Of a DNA stretch of 42,889 nucleotides, positions 1 to 9,474 are shown one piece after another. Under the pieces are notes generated by a model, which saw only the letters and a list, made by a program, of their open reading frames with translations, did no database searches and was not told the DNA's origin. Each line of letters starts with the position of its first letter. Position 1 is the first letter of the stretch. Origin of the DNA: Bryobacteraceae bacterium (lineage in GTDB: Bacteria; Acidobacteriota; Terriglobia; Bryobacterales; Bryobacteraceae); contig JAICJH010000060.1 in NCBI GenBank assembly GCA_025928545.1, positions 1 through 42,889 of the forward strand. Reading direction: 5' to 3'. Position numbers and translations under genes: made by a program.

Positions 1-276
1 GACGTCCCGACCACATTCACAATCGGGCTAAGGCTCCAAACGATGATCGGCCTCTTTCCGCTCCCGGCATCCAGCAGATTACTCCTACTTGAACCCGTTT
101 TCATCCCCCGTTGCGCCAAAACCGGCATGACCATTCACAACGAAATCATCCAAATCGACACAATCTTTTCAACACCTTACAGAAAAACCCGCAAAACGCC
201 GTTCCGCGATGTGGTTTTCTCAGGATGGGAGAAGTGTTATTGCCTCCCAGCGACGAAAGGCACATAGGAAGACAAT

Positions 277-879
277 ATGGCAACAGCGGCACAGATCACA
301 GCAAACATCGAAAACGCGCAATTGAGTACCGGCCCCCGCACCGAGGCTGGCAAGGCGAGCTCTTCGAAGAACTCCATCACCCTCGGTCTCTTCTCCGGCG
401 ACTTTATCCGACCCGGCGAAGAGCCCGCTTACTTTACTCTCACCACCGCCCTCAACCGGGAACTCAACCCTCAGGGCGTTCTCGAAACCACGCTGGTGGA
501 GGAAATCCAGCGCGCCACCTGGCGGCTCCGGCGCTGCGGTGAAGTGGAAGCGAACCTCGTCCGCCGCCTCACAGACGGTGACAACTACATTCTCGATCCC
601 ATGGAAGGCTCCAGCCGATCGGCCGAGGAAATTCAGCGCTCCGTGGACCGCGCCCGTTCACAGGCCCATCGTCTGCTCCACAAATGCACCGCCGAACTCC
701 GCAAACTCCAGACGGAACGATGTCAAACGGCCGCAAAACCTGCCGAAATACCGGTTGCACAGCGAACCCAATCCGAACCACTCGGAATCGCGCGAAACGC
801 CCCCTGTCCCTGCGGCTCGGGCGAAAAACACAAGCGTTGCTGCGGCAGGAATGCGCCGCCCCTGGTCCGGGCAGCGTAA
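277..879 (+). CDS. SEC-C motif small protein
   Basis: A 200-residue protein ending in a SEC-C zinc-binding motif, seen as RNAPCPCGSGEKHKRCCG at about residues 174-191. The four cysteines of the CPCGSG...CC pattern are intact. The N-terminus (residues 7-40, with the core STGPRTEAGKASSSKNS) resembles a short region I associate with many small acidobacterial proteins. The middle (about 70-155) is charged and probably helical. No signal peptide or membrane segment is visible. The ATG is preceded by AGGAAG at a suitable distance. SEC-C motifs occur at the end of SecA and in many proteins of unknown role, where they bind zinc and sometimes the ribosome or SecB. The specific job of this one is unknown. 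It converges with the LysR gene, with 53 bases between the stops. Confidence 0.75.
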   Translation: MATAAQITANIENAQLSTGPRTEAGKASSSKNSITLGLFSGDFIRPGEEPAYFTLTTALNRELNPQGVLETTLVEEIQRATWRLRRCGEVEANLVRRLTDGDNYILDPMEGSSRSAEEIQRSVDRARSQAHRLLHKCTAELRKLQTERCQTAAKPAEIPVAQRTQSEPLGIARNAPCPCGSGEKHKRCCGRNAPPLVRAA

Positions 880-932
880 TTCTCGGGCTATTGGGGCAAA
901 TCGGCGTGACTCTGTGGATGACTACTCAACCG

Positions 933-1838
933 CTACGCCACAACTGCGCTTGGAACCGGCCGGCCATGCACCAATTGCAAAAATTCCAGCCCCGCGCGCG
1001 TCAGCTTTTTCTTCTTCCGGTGGATAACCCCGGTGGGCCGCACCAGCTCCGGCGCGTCCAGCGGAATCGACACCAGCCTGTGCTGTTCCACTTCCGCGGC
1101 CATCGTCCGCTCCGGCAAAATACTGATCCCGGAACCGAGCGCCACCGCCTCCTTAATCGACTGGATATTGTCGAACTGCATCGTGATCGCCACTTCGATC
1201 TGGTTTTCCCGGAAAAACCGGTCCAGTTCGCGCTGAATGATCACTTCCTCATCAAACGCGATGAAGTTTTGTTGATTCAGTTCCTCCGGCTGCAGCAAAG
1301 TGCGCCCGGCAAACGGATGCGACGGATATGCCGCCACCGTCATCCGTTCTTCCCGCCACGGAATAATCGTCAGATCGCGATTCCCTTCCGGATAGCTGAT
1401 GAACCCGATATCGGCCTGATCGCCCAGCACCGCTTCATAAACCTTATTAGGACGAAGATACTCGACATGCAGCTGAACATCCGGACACACCCGCGCGAAC
1501 TCTTCCCGTAGCCGCGGCATCTCCGTCAACCCGATCGAATAGATCGAGGCCACCCGGAAAGTACCCTCGATTGCGCCTTTCAGATCCGCCATCGATGCCG
1601 AGAAATCCTCCGCGCGCCGCAAAACGTCACGGCAAAGGTCCGCATAGAGCTTGCCAGCCGGCGTGAGCCCCAGAGGGCGCGTGGTGCGGTCCAGCAACTC
1701 GACCCCCATCTTGCTCTCAAGTTGTTGAATATGTTGAGTTGCAGCCGACTGGCTGATGCCATTGAGTTGCGCGGCGCGGCTCAGGCTCCGCAGATGCGCG
1801 ACGTCGCGGAACAGCTTGCATTCCTCAAAGATCACCAC
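933..1838 (-). CDS. LysR-family transcriptional regulator, divergent from gltBD
   Basis: A LysR-type regulator. A winged helix-turn-helix opens the protein (SLSRAAQLNGISQSAATQHI, then LESKMGVELLDRTTRPLGLT), followed by a LysR substrate-binding domain with GTFRVASIYSIG and GSGISILPE. I place the start at a GTG at 1838, giving 301 residues, the usual LysR length, with the HTH at the N-terminus. The open frame runs further upstream (ATG at 1991), but that extension is AT-rich, Asn/Thr/Ile-rich and covers the divergent promoter region. The gene faces away from gltB across about 220 bp, like gltC and gltAB in Bacillus, so control of glutamate synthase is a reasonable inference. The HTH also resembles CysL-like regulators, so the effector is unknown. 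No good ribosome binding site precedes the GTG. Confidence 0.85.
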   Translation of the reverse strand: MVIFEECKLFRDVAHLRSLSRAAQLNGISQSAATQHIQQLESKMGVELLDRTTRPLGLTPAGKLYADLCRDVLRRAEDFSASMADLKGAIEGTFRVASIYSIGLTEMPRLREEFARVCPDVQLHVEYLRPNKVYEAVLGDQADIGFISYPEGNRDLTIIPWREERMTVAAYPSHPFAGRTLLQPEELNQQNFIAFDEEVIIQRELDRFFRENQIEVAITMQFDNIQSIKEAVALGSGISILPERTMAAEVEQHRLVSIPLDAPELVRPTGVIHRKKKKLTRAGLEFLQLVHGRPVPSAVVA

Positions 1839-1844
1839 CTCAGT

Positions 1845-1862
1845 ATCATAAGTATTCGTGAT
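1845..1862. promoter_or_regulatory. possible LysR operator, ATCA-N10-TGAT
   Basis: An 18-bp interrupted inverted repeat (ATCATAAGTATTCGTGAT) lies seven bases upstream of the proposed GTG start of the LysR gene, in an AT-rich patch. LysR regulators commonly bind short dyads in the divergent region and repress themselves. The arms are only four bases, so chance is possible. Confidence 0.3.
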
Positions 1863-1885
1863 AATGTCAAGTATGTAAATTTCGA

Positions 1886-1915
1886 TTGCGTTATAGTTTG
1901 GAATCCTGCTAATAT
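1886..1915 (+). promoter_or_regulatory. possible gltB promoter
   Basis: TTGCGT at 1886-1891 and TAATAT at 1910-1915 are separated by 18 bases, in the AT-rich part of the LysR-gltB divergent region. This would start transcription near 1922 and leave a leader of about 135 bases before gltB. Both hexamers match the sigma-70 consensus only partly, so the call is weak. Confidence 0.3.
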
Positions 1916-2056
1916 TGGGTACTACCATGTTCGTAGTGTCAGGTTTGGTTATATCGGTTGTGTCCTGATTGGCGGTTTTCGCCATTCGCAAGCGCCGGAA
2001 TCTTTCCCGGACAGCGTAAAGCCGGCAGTCGCAGTGAGCCTCAAAGAGAGCAAGTC

Positions 2057-5000
2057 ATGAGTCAACCCATTTCCTCCAGCGGTCGAGTTGTATCCGGACT
2101 TCCGGAACCTCAGGGCCTTTACCACCCGAACCAGGAACACGATGCCTGCGGGATTGGTTTTGTGGCCAGTGTCAAAGGCGAAAAGTCGCACGACATCATC
2201 GAAAAAGGCATTCAGATCCTGATCAATCTGACACATCGCGGCGCCTGCGGCTGCGACTCGGAAACAGGCGATGGCGCAGGTCTGCTGATCCAGATTCCTC
2301 ACAAATTCTTCGCCCGCGAAACGGCGAAACTCGGCTTTACTCTCCCCGCTGCCGGCGAATATGGCGTTGGCATGGTCTTTCTGCCGGTCGAACCGCATGA
2401 ACGCCTCGAAGCGGAAGGCATTCTCGAACGCATCGTCCGCGAAGAAGGCCTTACTGTCCTCGGCTGGCGCGATACCCCGATCAACATCAATTCCATCGGC
2501 CGCGTCGCCCGCGTGTCCCAGCCCTATATCGAACAGATTTTCGTCGGCCACGAAGAAGACCTGACCCCCGATGAACTCGAGCGCAAGCTCTATATAATCC
2601 GCAAACGTGCTGAAATCGAAGTTCCGGATTCGGAAGGCGTCGCCTCGAAGAGCATGTTCTATCTGCCCTCGCTCTCCTCGCGAACTATTGTTTATAAAGG
2701 TCTCCTGCTGGCTCCGCAGATCGCAAAGTTCTATCCGGAACTTTCCGATCCCGAACTGATGAGCGCGCTCTGCCTCGTCCACCAGCGTTTTTCCACCAAC
2801 ACGTTTCCCACCTGGCAACTGGCGCATCCGTTTCGCATGGTCGCCCACAACGGCGAAATCAACACCATGCGCGGCAACGTGAACTGGATGCACGCCCGCC
2901 AGTCGATCCTCGAATCGCCTCTGTTTGGCGACGACATCAAGAAGCTCTTCCCCATCATCCAGCCCGGCGGCAGCGATTCCGCCGCGTTCGATAACGCTCT
3001 CGAACTGCTCGTGCAGTCCGGCCGCTCGCTTCCCCACGCCATGGCGATGCTCATTCCCGAAGCCTGGGACGGCAATCCGCACATGGACGACAGCAAAAAG
3101 GCCTTCTACGAATATCACTGCTCGCTGATGGAGCCGTGGGATGGCCCGGCCGCGATCACCTTCACCGATGGACGCGTCATTGGCGCCACGCTCGATCGCA
3201 ACGGTCTGCGTCCCGCCCGCTACGTCGTCACCCACGATGGCCTCGCCGTGCTTGCATCCGAAACAGGCGTCCTGCCCATCAGACCGGAAGACGTCAAGTT
3301 CAAAGGCCGGCTCCAGCCCGGCAAGATGTTCCTGATCGATCTCGAACAGGGCCGCATCGTTTCCGACAAGGAGATTAAGGACCAACTGGCCAACCGGCAG
3401 CCCTATTCACAGTGGCTGAAGGAAAACCAGATTACCCTCGACACGCTGCCCGAACCCGTGCGCGTCCATGGCATGGAACACGCCACCATCGTCCAGCGCC
3501 AGCGCGCCTTCGGTTACACCGACGAAGATCTGCGCTTCCTCATGACGCCTATGGCTACCGCGGGCGAAGAGCCCATTGGCTCCATGGGCACCGACACGCC
3601 TCTGGCCTGTCTCTCGGACAAACCGCAGCCACTGTTCAATTACTTCAAACAGTTGTTCGCACAGGTCACGAACCCGCCCATCGATCCCATCCGCGAAGAG
3701 ATGGTCATGTCGATGGTCAGCTACATCGGCACCGAACGCAACATTCTGGCGGAGACGCCGCGCCACTGCCACACCCTGAAATTACCGCATCCCATCATCA
3801 CCAACCGGGATCTGGAGAAACTGCGCCGCGTTGCGGTTGGCGACTTCCTCGCCATGACGCTGCCCACCATGTTCCAGATAGCCGATGGCGAAACCGGTCT
3901 GCGCCGGGCGCTCGATGCCCTGTGCCGCCGCGCTTCCCTCGCCATTCAGTCCGGCTACACAATCATCATTCTTTCCGATCGCGGTATCGATCCCGACTGG
4001 GCTCCCATCCCGAGCCTGCTTGCCCTTACCGCCGTCCACAATCACCTGATTCGGGAAGGTTCGCGCACCCAGGTCGCTCTGATTCTGGAATCCGGCGAAC
4101 CTCGCGAAGTCATGCACTACGCGCTCCTCATTGGCTACGGCGCCAGTGCGGTGAATCCGTATCTTGCCATCGAAAGTCTGGAAGACATGTCCAGGCGCGG
4201 CTGGCTGGCCGAAGGCATCACCACCGAAAAGGCCATCTACCACTACATCAAGTCCATCAACAAGGGCCTGCTCAAGGTCTTCTCGAAAATGGGTATCTCC
4301 ACCCTGCAAAGCTATCGCGGCGCGCAGGTCTTCGAAGCCATCGGTCTCAACAAGAAGCTGGTGGACGAGTACTTCACCGGCACTGCCTCCCGCATTGAAG
4401 GCGTCGGGCTGGACGTTCTGTCGCGCGAAGCCATCATGAAGCACCACGCGGCGTTCCATCCCCTCGAATCCGATACGGAACTCCCGGTTGGCGGCAGCTA
4501 TGCCTGGCGGCAGCGCGGCGAGTACCACATGCTGAATCCGCAAACGATCGCCAAAATGCAGCACGCGATCAAGACCAACAATTTTGCGACGTTCAAAGAG
4601 TACACGGATCTGATGGATGAACAGAGCCGCCACCTCTGCACCCTGCGCGGGCTGTTCCGCTTCAAAAAGAGCAAGGCCGTGCCGATTGAAGATGTGGAAC
4701 CCGCCAGCGAAATCGTACACCGTTTCGCCACGGGCGCGATGTCGTTCGGCTCCATCTCGAAGGAAGCTCACGAAACTCTCGCCATCGCGATGAATCGCAT
4801 CGGCGGGCGCTCCAACACCGGCGAAGGTGGTGAAGACGAAGAGCGCTTCACCCCCGATGCCAACGGCGAGTCCCGCCGCAGTTCCATCAAGCAGGTGGCT
4901 TCCGGTCGCTTCGGTGTCACGGCCAATTATCTGGTCAATGCCGACGAACTCCAGATCAAGATGGCGCAGGGCGCCAAGCCCGGCGAAGGCGGCCAGCTTC

Positions 5001-6682
5001 CCGGTCACAAGATTGACGAAGTCATCGCGAAAGTGCGCCACTCCATACCCGGAGTTGGCCTGGTTTCGCCGCCGCCGCACCATGATATTTACTCCATCGA
5101 AGATCTTGCGCAGCTGATCTTCGATCTCAAGAACGCCAATCCCAAAGCCCGCATCTCGGTCAAACTGGTCGCTGAAGTTGGCGTCGGCACCGTTGCCGCC
5201 GGCGTTGCCAAGGCCCATGCCGATGTCGTGCTCATCAGCGGTTACGATGGCGGCACCGGCGCTTCGCCGCTGACGTCGCTCAAGCATGCCGGCTCACCCT
5301 GGGAACTCGGTCTGGCCGAAACCCAGCAGGTGCTTGTGATGAACGATCTGCGCAGCCGCATTCGCGTCCAGACCGATGGCAAGCTCGCCACCGGCCGTGA
5401 CGTCGCCATTGCCGCGCTGCTGGGAGCCGAAGAATTCGGCTTCTCTACCCTGCCGCTGGTCGCCCTCGGTTGCATCATGATGCGCAAGTGCCATCTGAAT
5501 ACTTGCCCGGTCGGAATTGCCACCCAGGATCCGAAACTGCGCGCCAAATTTCAGGGCCAGCCGGAAGACGTTATCAACTTCTTTTTCTTCATCGCCGAAC
5601 AGGTTCGCCAGATCATGGCCCAACTTGGCTTCCGCAAAATGGACGAAATGATCGGCCGCGTCGATAAGCTCGACGCCCGCGCCGCCGTTGAACACTGGAA
5701 GGCCAGAGGGCTGGATTTCTCCAACATTCTCTACAATCCGCCCGCGCCCTCCAAGGTCGCGCGCCGCTGCACCACGAAGCAGGATCACGGCCTCGAAGAG
5801 GCTCTCGATTTCAAGCTGATCGACCTGATCCGCGATGCTCTCGAGAATAAAACTCCGACGGAAATCGTGCTCCCGATCCGGAACGTACATCGCACCGTGG
5901 GCGCGATGCTGTCGGGCGAAATCGCGCGCAAATACGGCTCCGCCGGTTTGCCCGATGGAACCATCCAGTGCAAATTCACCGGCTCCGCGGGCCAGAGTTT
6001 CGGTGCCTTTCTTGCCAAAGGCGTCTCGCTCGAACTGGAAGGCGATGCCAACGATTACGTCGGCAAGGGGCTGTCTGGCGGCAGAATTGTCGTCTATCCG
6101 TCACGCCACTCCACCTTCGTGCCGGAGGAAAATATCCTGATCGGCAACGTGGTTCTTTACGGCGCCACCAGCGGCGAAGCCTTCTTTAACGGAGTCGCCG
6201 GCGAACGCTTCGCGGTGCGGAACTCCGGGGCCACCGCCGTCGTGGAAGGTCTCGGCGATCACGGCTGCGAATACATGACCAACGGCCTGGTAGTGGTTCT
6301 CGGCAAAACCGGGCGCAACTTCGCCGCCGGTATGTCGGGCGGTCTGGCTTACGTGCTCGACGAAAGCGGTGACTTCTCGCATTACCGCTGCAACAAGGCC
6401 TCGGTCGAACTGGAACATGTGTTCGATCCCGAAGATCAGAACGTTTTGAAGACGCTCATTTACCAGCATCACGACGCGACGAAGAGCCCGCGCGCCCGCT
6501 GGATTCTCCAGAACTGGACCACCATGCTGCCGAAGTTCGTCAAAGTCTATCCGCATGAATACAAGAAAGTGATGCTGAAACGAGCGACTGAAAACGCCGC
6601 GGCGGCAGGTCTGACATCGTCGGCGGGCGGCCGCATTGGCTCGCTCTCCACCAGCACTCCCCTCCAGGTGATCAATGGGTAA
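2057..6682 (+). CDS. gltB: glutamate synthase (NADPH) large subunit
   Basis: The alpha subunit of glutamate synthase: it hydrolyses glutamine and passes ammonia to 2-oxoglutarate, giving glutamate. The ATG at 2057 follows AGAGAG and gives 1541 residues, close to the bacterial family. An upstream in-frame ATG at 1958 would add an unlikely 33-residue tail. The first 30 residues are a propeptide. Cys31 in HDACGIGF becomes the N-terminal nucleophile of the class II amidotransferase domain (about 31-430). The central and FMN domains follow, with GYDGGTGASPLTSLKHAG. The 3Fe-4S ligands are Cys1139, Cys1145 and Cys1150 (C-x5-C-x4-C). A GXGXG beta-helix domain with GSAGQSFGAFLAKG ends the protein. It overlaps gltD by eight bases, so the two subunits are co-translated. 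All key residues are present. Confidence 0.97.
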   Translation: MSQPISSSGRVVSGLPEPQGLYHPNQEHDACGIGFVASVKGEKSHDIIEKGIQILINLTHRGACGCDSETGDGAGLLIQIPHKFFARETAKLGFTLPAAGEYGVGMVFLPVEPHERLEAEGILERIVREEGLTVLGWRDTPININSIGRVARVSQPYIEQIFVGHEEDLTPDELERKLYIIRKRAEIEVPDSEGVASKSMFYLPSLSSRTIVYKGLLLAPQIAKFYPELSDPELMSALCLVHQRFSTNTFPTWQLAHPFRMVAHNGEINTMRGNVNWMHARQSILESPLFGDDIKKLFPIIQPGGSDSAAFDNALELLVQSGRSLPHAMAMLIPEAWDGNPHMDDSKKAFYEYHCSLMEPWDGPAAITFTDGRVIGATLDRNGLRPARYVVTHDGLAVLASETGVLPIRPEDVKFKGRLQPGKMFLIDLEQGRIVSDKEIKDQLANRQPYSQWLKENQITLDTLPEPVRVHGMEHATIVQRQRAFGYTDEDLRFLMTPMATAGEEPIGSMGTDTPLACLSDKPQPLFNYFKQLFAQVTNPPIDPIREEMVMSMVSYIGTERNILAETPRHCHTLKLPHPIITNRDLEKLRRVAVGDFLAMTLPTMFQIADGETGLRRALDALCRRASLAIQSGYTIIILSDRGIDPDWAPIPSLLALTAVHNHLIREGSRTQVALILESGEPREVMHYALLIGYGASAVNPYLAIESLEDMSRRGWLAEGITTEKAIYHYIKSINKGLLKVFSKMGISTLQSYRGAQVFEAIGLNKKLVDEYFTGTASRIEGVGLDVLSREAIMKHHAAFHPLESDTELPVGGSYAWRQRGEYHMLNPQTIAKMQHAIKTNNFATFKEYTDLMDEQSRHLCTLRGLFRFKKSKAVPIEDVEPASEIVHRFATGAMSFGSISKEAHETLAIAMNRIGGRSNTGEGGEDEERFTPDANGESRRSSIKQVASGRFGVTANYLVNADELQIKMAQGAKPGEGGQLPGHKIDEVIAKVRHSIPGVGLVSPPPHHDIYSIEDLAQLIFDLKNANPKARISVKLVAEVGVGTVAAGVAKAHADVVLISGYDGGTGASPLTSLKHAGSPWELGLAETQQVLVMNDLRSRIRVQTDGKLATGRDVAIAALLGAEEFGFSTLPLVALGCIMMRKCHLNTCPVGIATQDPKLRAKFQGQPEDVINFFFFIAEQVRQIMAQLGFRKMDEMIGRVDKLDARAAVEHWKARGLDFSNILYNPPAPSKVARRCTTKQDHGLEEALDFKLIDLIRDALENKTPTEIVLPIRNVHRTVGAMLSGEIARKYGSAGLPDGTIQCKFTGSAGQSFGAFLAKGVSLELEGDANDYVGKGLSGGRIVVYPSRHSTFVPEENILIGNVVLYGATSGEAFFNGVAGERFAVRNSGATAVVEGLGDHGCEYMTNGLVVVLGKTGRNFAAGMSGGLAYVLDESGDFSHYRCNKASVELEHVFDPEDQNVLKTLIYQHHDATKSPRARWILQNWTTMLPKFVKVYPHEYKKVMLKRATENAAAAGLTSSAGGRIGSLSTSTPLQVING

Positions 6683-8093
6683 ACTAACCGGCTTCATGGA
6701 ATACACGCGGGAGGTCCCCGGGCGTCGCCCGCCGACCGAGCGCATCAAGGACTGGTTCGAAATCTACCAGCCTTTCCCGGAAGAAAGCATCCGTAATCAG
6801 GGCGCGCGCTGCATGGATTGCGGCGTGCCCTTCTGCCATACCGGCTGCCCGGTCAACAACATCATTCCCGACTGGAACGACATGGTCTTCCGCGGACGCT
6901 GGCGCGAAGCCATCCGCGTGCTCCATTCCACGAATAACTTTCCGGAATTCACGGGCCGCATCTGCCCGGCGCCCTGCGAAGCCTCCTGCGTGCTCGCCAT
7001 TAACGAGCCCGCCGTGACGATCAAGAACATCGAGAAAACAATCGTCGATCGAGCCTGGGAAGAAGGCTGGATCGTTCCCGAGCCTCCCGCGAAGAAGACG
7101 GGCAAACGCGTCGCGGTCGTCGGTTCCGGGCCAGCCGGTCTCGCCGCCGCCCAGCAACTCGCCCGAGCCGGACACGCTGTCACCGTTTTCGAAAAGGCCG
7201 ACCGCATCGGCGGTCTGCTCCGGTACGGCATTCCCAACTTCAAGATGGAGAAGCACCTGATCGATCGCCGTATCGACCAGATGCGCAGCGAAGGTGTCGA
7301 GTTCGTCGTCAACGTCAACATCGGCGTGAACAAGAAGGCCAGCGATCTGCGCGACGATTTCCATGCCATCGTGCTGGCCGGTGGAGCCGAGCACGCCCGC
7401 GACCTCAAAGTTCCCGGCCGCGAACTCAACGGCATTCACTTCGCAATGGATTTCCTGCCGCAATCGAACAAGGTTTGCGAAGGCGATGCTGTTCCGGACC
7501 AGATCCTCGCAACCGGCAAACGAGTCGTCATCATCGGCGGCGGCGATACCGGAGCCGACTGTCTCGGCACCTCGCACCGGCAGGGGGCAGCGCACGTCAC
7601 CCAGTTCGAACTGCTGCCCAAACCACCGGACGAGCGTTCACCCGAAACACCCTGGCCGATGTGGCCGATGCAGCTGCGCGTCGAAAGCTCCCATGAAGAG
7701 GGCGGGCTGCGCGACTGGAGCGTCAACACCGTAAAGTTCACGGGTGACGCGAACGGCAATGTGAAAAAACTGCACGGCGTCCGTGTGGGGCCTCCACCGA
7801 AATTCGAAGCCAAAAAAGGAACCGAGTTCGAGCTGGATGTCGATCTGGTTCTCCTCGCCATGGGCTTTACCGGCCCGGTGCGCACGGGAATGCTCGACGA
7901 GCTTGAGGTGGCAATCGACGGTCGAGGCAATGTAGTGGCCGATTCCAACTACATGACCTCCGTCCCCGGAGTCTTCGCCGCCGGCGACACCCGGCGGGGC
8001 CAGTCCCTGGTAGTGTGGGCAATAGCGGAAGGCCGCAAAGCAGCCCGCGGAGTTGACGAATTCCTGATGGGGACCTCAACTCTCCCGCAGTAG
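6675..8093 (+). CDS. gltD: glutamate synthase (NADPH) small subunit
   Basis: The beta subunit of glutamate synthase. It takes electrons from NADPH through FAD and Fe-S clusters to the large subunit. The protein is 472 residues, normal for GltD. The N-terminal cysteine groups for the 4Fe-4S clusters are Cys46/49/54/58 (CMDCGVPFCHTGC) and Cys97/101/105 (CPAPCEASC). The FAD-binding Rossmann motif is VAVVGSGPAGLAAAQ at 146-160. A second dinucleotide fold for NADPH is VVIIGGGDTGAD near 283-294. The C-terminal GVFAAGDTRRGQSLVVWAI is the usual FAD contact of this flavoprotein family. The ATG lies inside the end of gltB with an eight-base overlap. No terminator was recognised before the next gene. 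Confidence 0.96.
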   Translation: MGKLTGFMEYTREVPGRRPPTERIKDWFEIYQPFPEESIRNQGARCMDCGVPFCHTGCPVNNIIPDWNDMVFRGRWREAIRVLHSTNNFPEFTGRICPAPCEASCVLAINEPAVTIKNIEKTIVDRAWEEGWIVPEPPAKKTGKRVAVVGSGPAGLAAAQQLARAGHAVTVFEKADRIGGLLRYGIPNFKMEKHLIDRRIDQMRSEGVEFVVNVNIGVNKKASDLRDDFHAIVLAGGAEHARDLKVPGRELNGIHFAMDFLPQSNKVCEGDAVPDQILATGKRVVIIGGGDTGADCLGTSHRQGAAHVTQFELLPKPPDERSPETPWPMWPMQLRVESSHEEGGLRDWSVNTVKFTGDANGNVKKLHGVRVGPPPKFEAKKGTEFELDVDLVLLAMGFTGPVRTGMLDELEVAIDGRGNVVADSNYMTSVPGVFAAGDTRRGQSLVVWAIAEGRKAARGVDEFLMGTSTLPQ

Positions 8094-8172
8094 TCCGGTC
8101 GCCTTTTCAGGTAACCTTCAGCATCCAATGCTCCACTGGTAGACTGTGTCCCGGCAGTCCTGCCAGCTTACG

Positions 8173-9474
8173 ATGAAGTACATGAATGCCAGCCTGCTTC
8201 TGGCCGTGTCGGCGTCCGTCCTGTTCGCCCAGACACCGGCTCCGCCTGGTCCGCTGACGATTGATCTCCCGCAGGCTCTGGCCCGCGCCCGCCAGTTCGG
8301 CGGTCAGGTCCAAAGCGCTAATCTTGCGCTCGCCCAGGCGGCTCAGGACCGAATCCAGGCTAAAGCCGCTACGCTCCCTCAGGCGTCCGCTGTCACCGAG
8401 TACCTGTATACCGAGGGCAACGGAACTCCCACGGGCGTCTTCGTTGCCAATAACGGAGTTCACGTCTACACCGGCCAGGGCGTCGTGCACCAGGACCTGA
8501 TGCCGCTGATCCTGAACGGAGCCCAGCTCCGCGCGGCAGCGGCCGAAGCGGTCGCCCGGGCCAGAGTCGACGTTGCCGCCCGCGGCCTCAACGCGACCGT
8601 GATTCAGAATTATTACGCCATCGCGGACGCGCTCCGCAAGCTCGACAATGCCTCCCTCAGCATCACGGAAGCGACTCATTTTGTCGATCTCACCCGGCAA
8701 CAGGAAGCGGGCGGCGAAGTCGCCCATGCCGATGTGGTCAAGGCCCAGACCCAACTCCAGCAGCGCCAGATCGAACTCACCGAAGCCCGTACTTCACTGG
8801 CCAAAGCGAAAATCGCGCTTGCGGTCCTGATTTTTCCCGATCCCCAAACCGACTTTTCGATCAAAGACGACCTCGATCAGACCGAGGCCATGCCCCAGCT
8901 TCCCGAGGCTCGCGCCCAGGCTGTCGCCGGCAATCCCGACGTCAAAGCCGCCAACGCGCTGGTCGATCTCGCCGGTTATGACATCAAGGTCGCCCGCTAC
9001 GCCTATTTGCCGACCATCGGGCTCGACTTCCTTTATGGCCTGAATTCGAATGTGGTCGGCTGGCACGACAACGACGGCAACCGGAACATCGGCGCGGGTG
9101 CTCAAATCACCGTGAATGTCCCGGTGTGGAACTGGGGTGCGACGAAGAGCAGGGTGAAGCAGGCCGAACTCCGGCAGGATCAGGCGCGGCTGGATCTTTC
9201 CCTGGCCCAGCGACAGTTGCAGGCCTCGGTCGCAACCGCGCATGCCGAGGCCGACGGGGCACTCGCGCAGGTCAAACTTCTTCAGGATGGGATGACCTTC
9301 GCGGCGGAGAGTCTGCGGCTCACACTGCTTCGCTATCAGGCCGGCGAATCCACCGCCTTTGAAGTGGCCGACGCGCAAACAACGCTCAAACAGGCCCGCG
9401 ACGCCTATGACGACGGCCTGGCGCGCTATCGGGTGGCCGTTGCAAACCTGCGCACACTGATGGGGACCTTATGA
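8173..9474 (+). CDS. TolC-like outer membrane efflux protein
   Basis: An outer membrane channel of the TolC/OEP family, 433 residues, with a signal peptide (MKYMNASLLLAVSASVLFAQ) and two OEP repeats rich in Gln, Ala and Leu coiled-coil segments (about 45-215 and 240-430). I chose the ATG at 8173 because it starts directly at the signal peptide; an in-frame start at 8146 adds nine residues. It is the first gene of a tripartite efflux operon, and its TGA overlaps the ATG of the adaptor. In such systems the trimeric channel spans the outer membrane and takes substrate from the RND pump. The substrate cannot be read from the sequence. Confidence 0.9.
   Translation: MKYMNASLLLAVSASVLFAQTPAPPGPLTIDLPQALARARQFGGQVQSANLALAQAAQDRIQAKAATLPQASAVTEYLYTEGNGTPTGVFVANNGVHVYTGQGVVHQDLMPLILNGAQLRAAAAEAVARARVDVAARGLNATVIQNYYAIADALRKLDNASLSITEATHFVDLTRQQEAGGEVAHADVVKAQTQLQQRQIELTEARTSLAKAKIALAVLIFPDPQTDFSIKDDLDQTEAMPQLPEARAQAVAGNPDVKAANALVDLAGYDIKVARYAYLPTIGLDFLYGLNSNVVGWHDNDGNRNIGAGAQITVNVPVWNWGATKSRVKQAELRQDQARLDLSLAQRQLQASVATAHAEADGALAQVKLLQDGMTFAAESLRLTLLRYQAGESTAFEVADAQTTLKQARDAYDDGLARYRVAVANLRTLMGTL

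Noticed and set aside
43..267. Short open frame at the left end of the window
   Set aside because: No ribosome binding site and no recognisable protein pattern; overlapping frames are equally open.
1839..1991. N-terminal extension of the LysR protein to the ATG at 1991
   Set aside because: It would give 352 residues, place 51 AT-rich low-complexity residues before the HTH and cover the divergent promoter region.
3782..5287. Long open frame antisense to gltB (about 500 codons)
   Set aside because: It mirrors the GC-biased codons of gltB, has no family motifs, and gltB on the other strand is certain.
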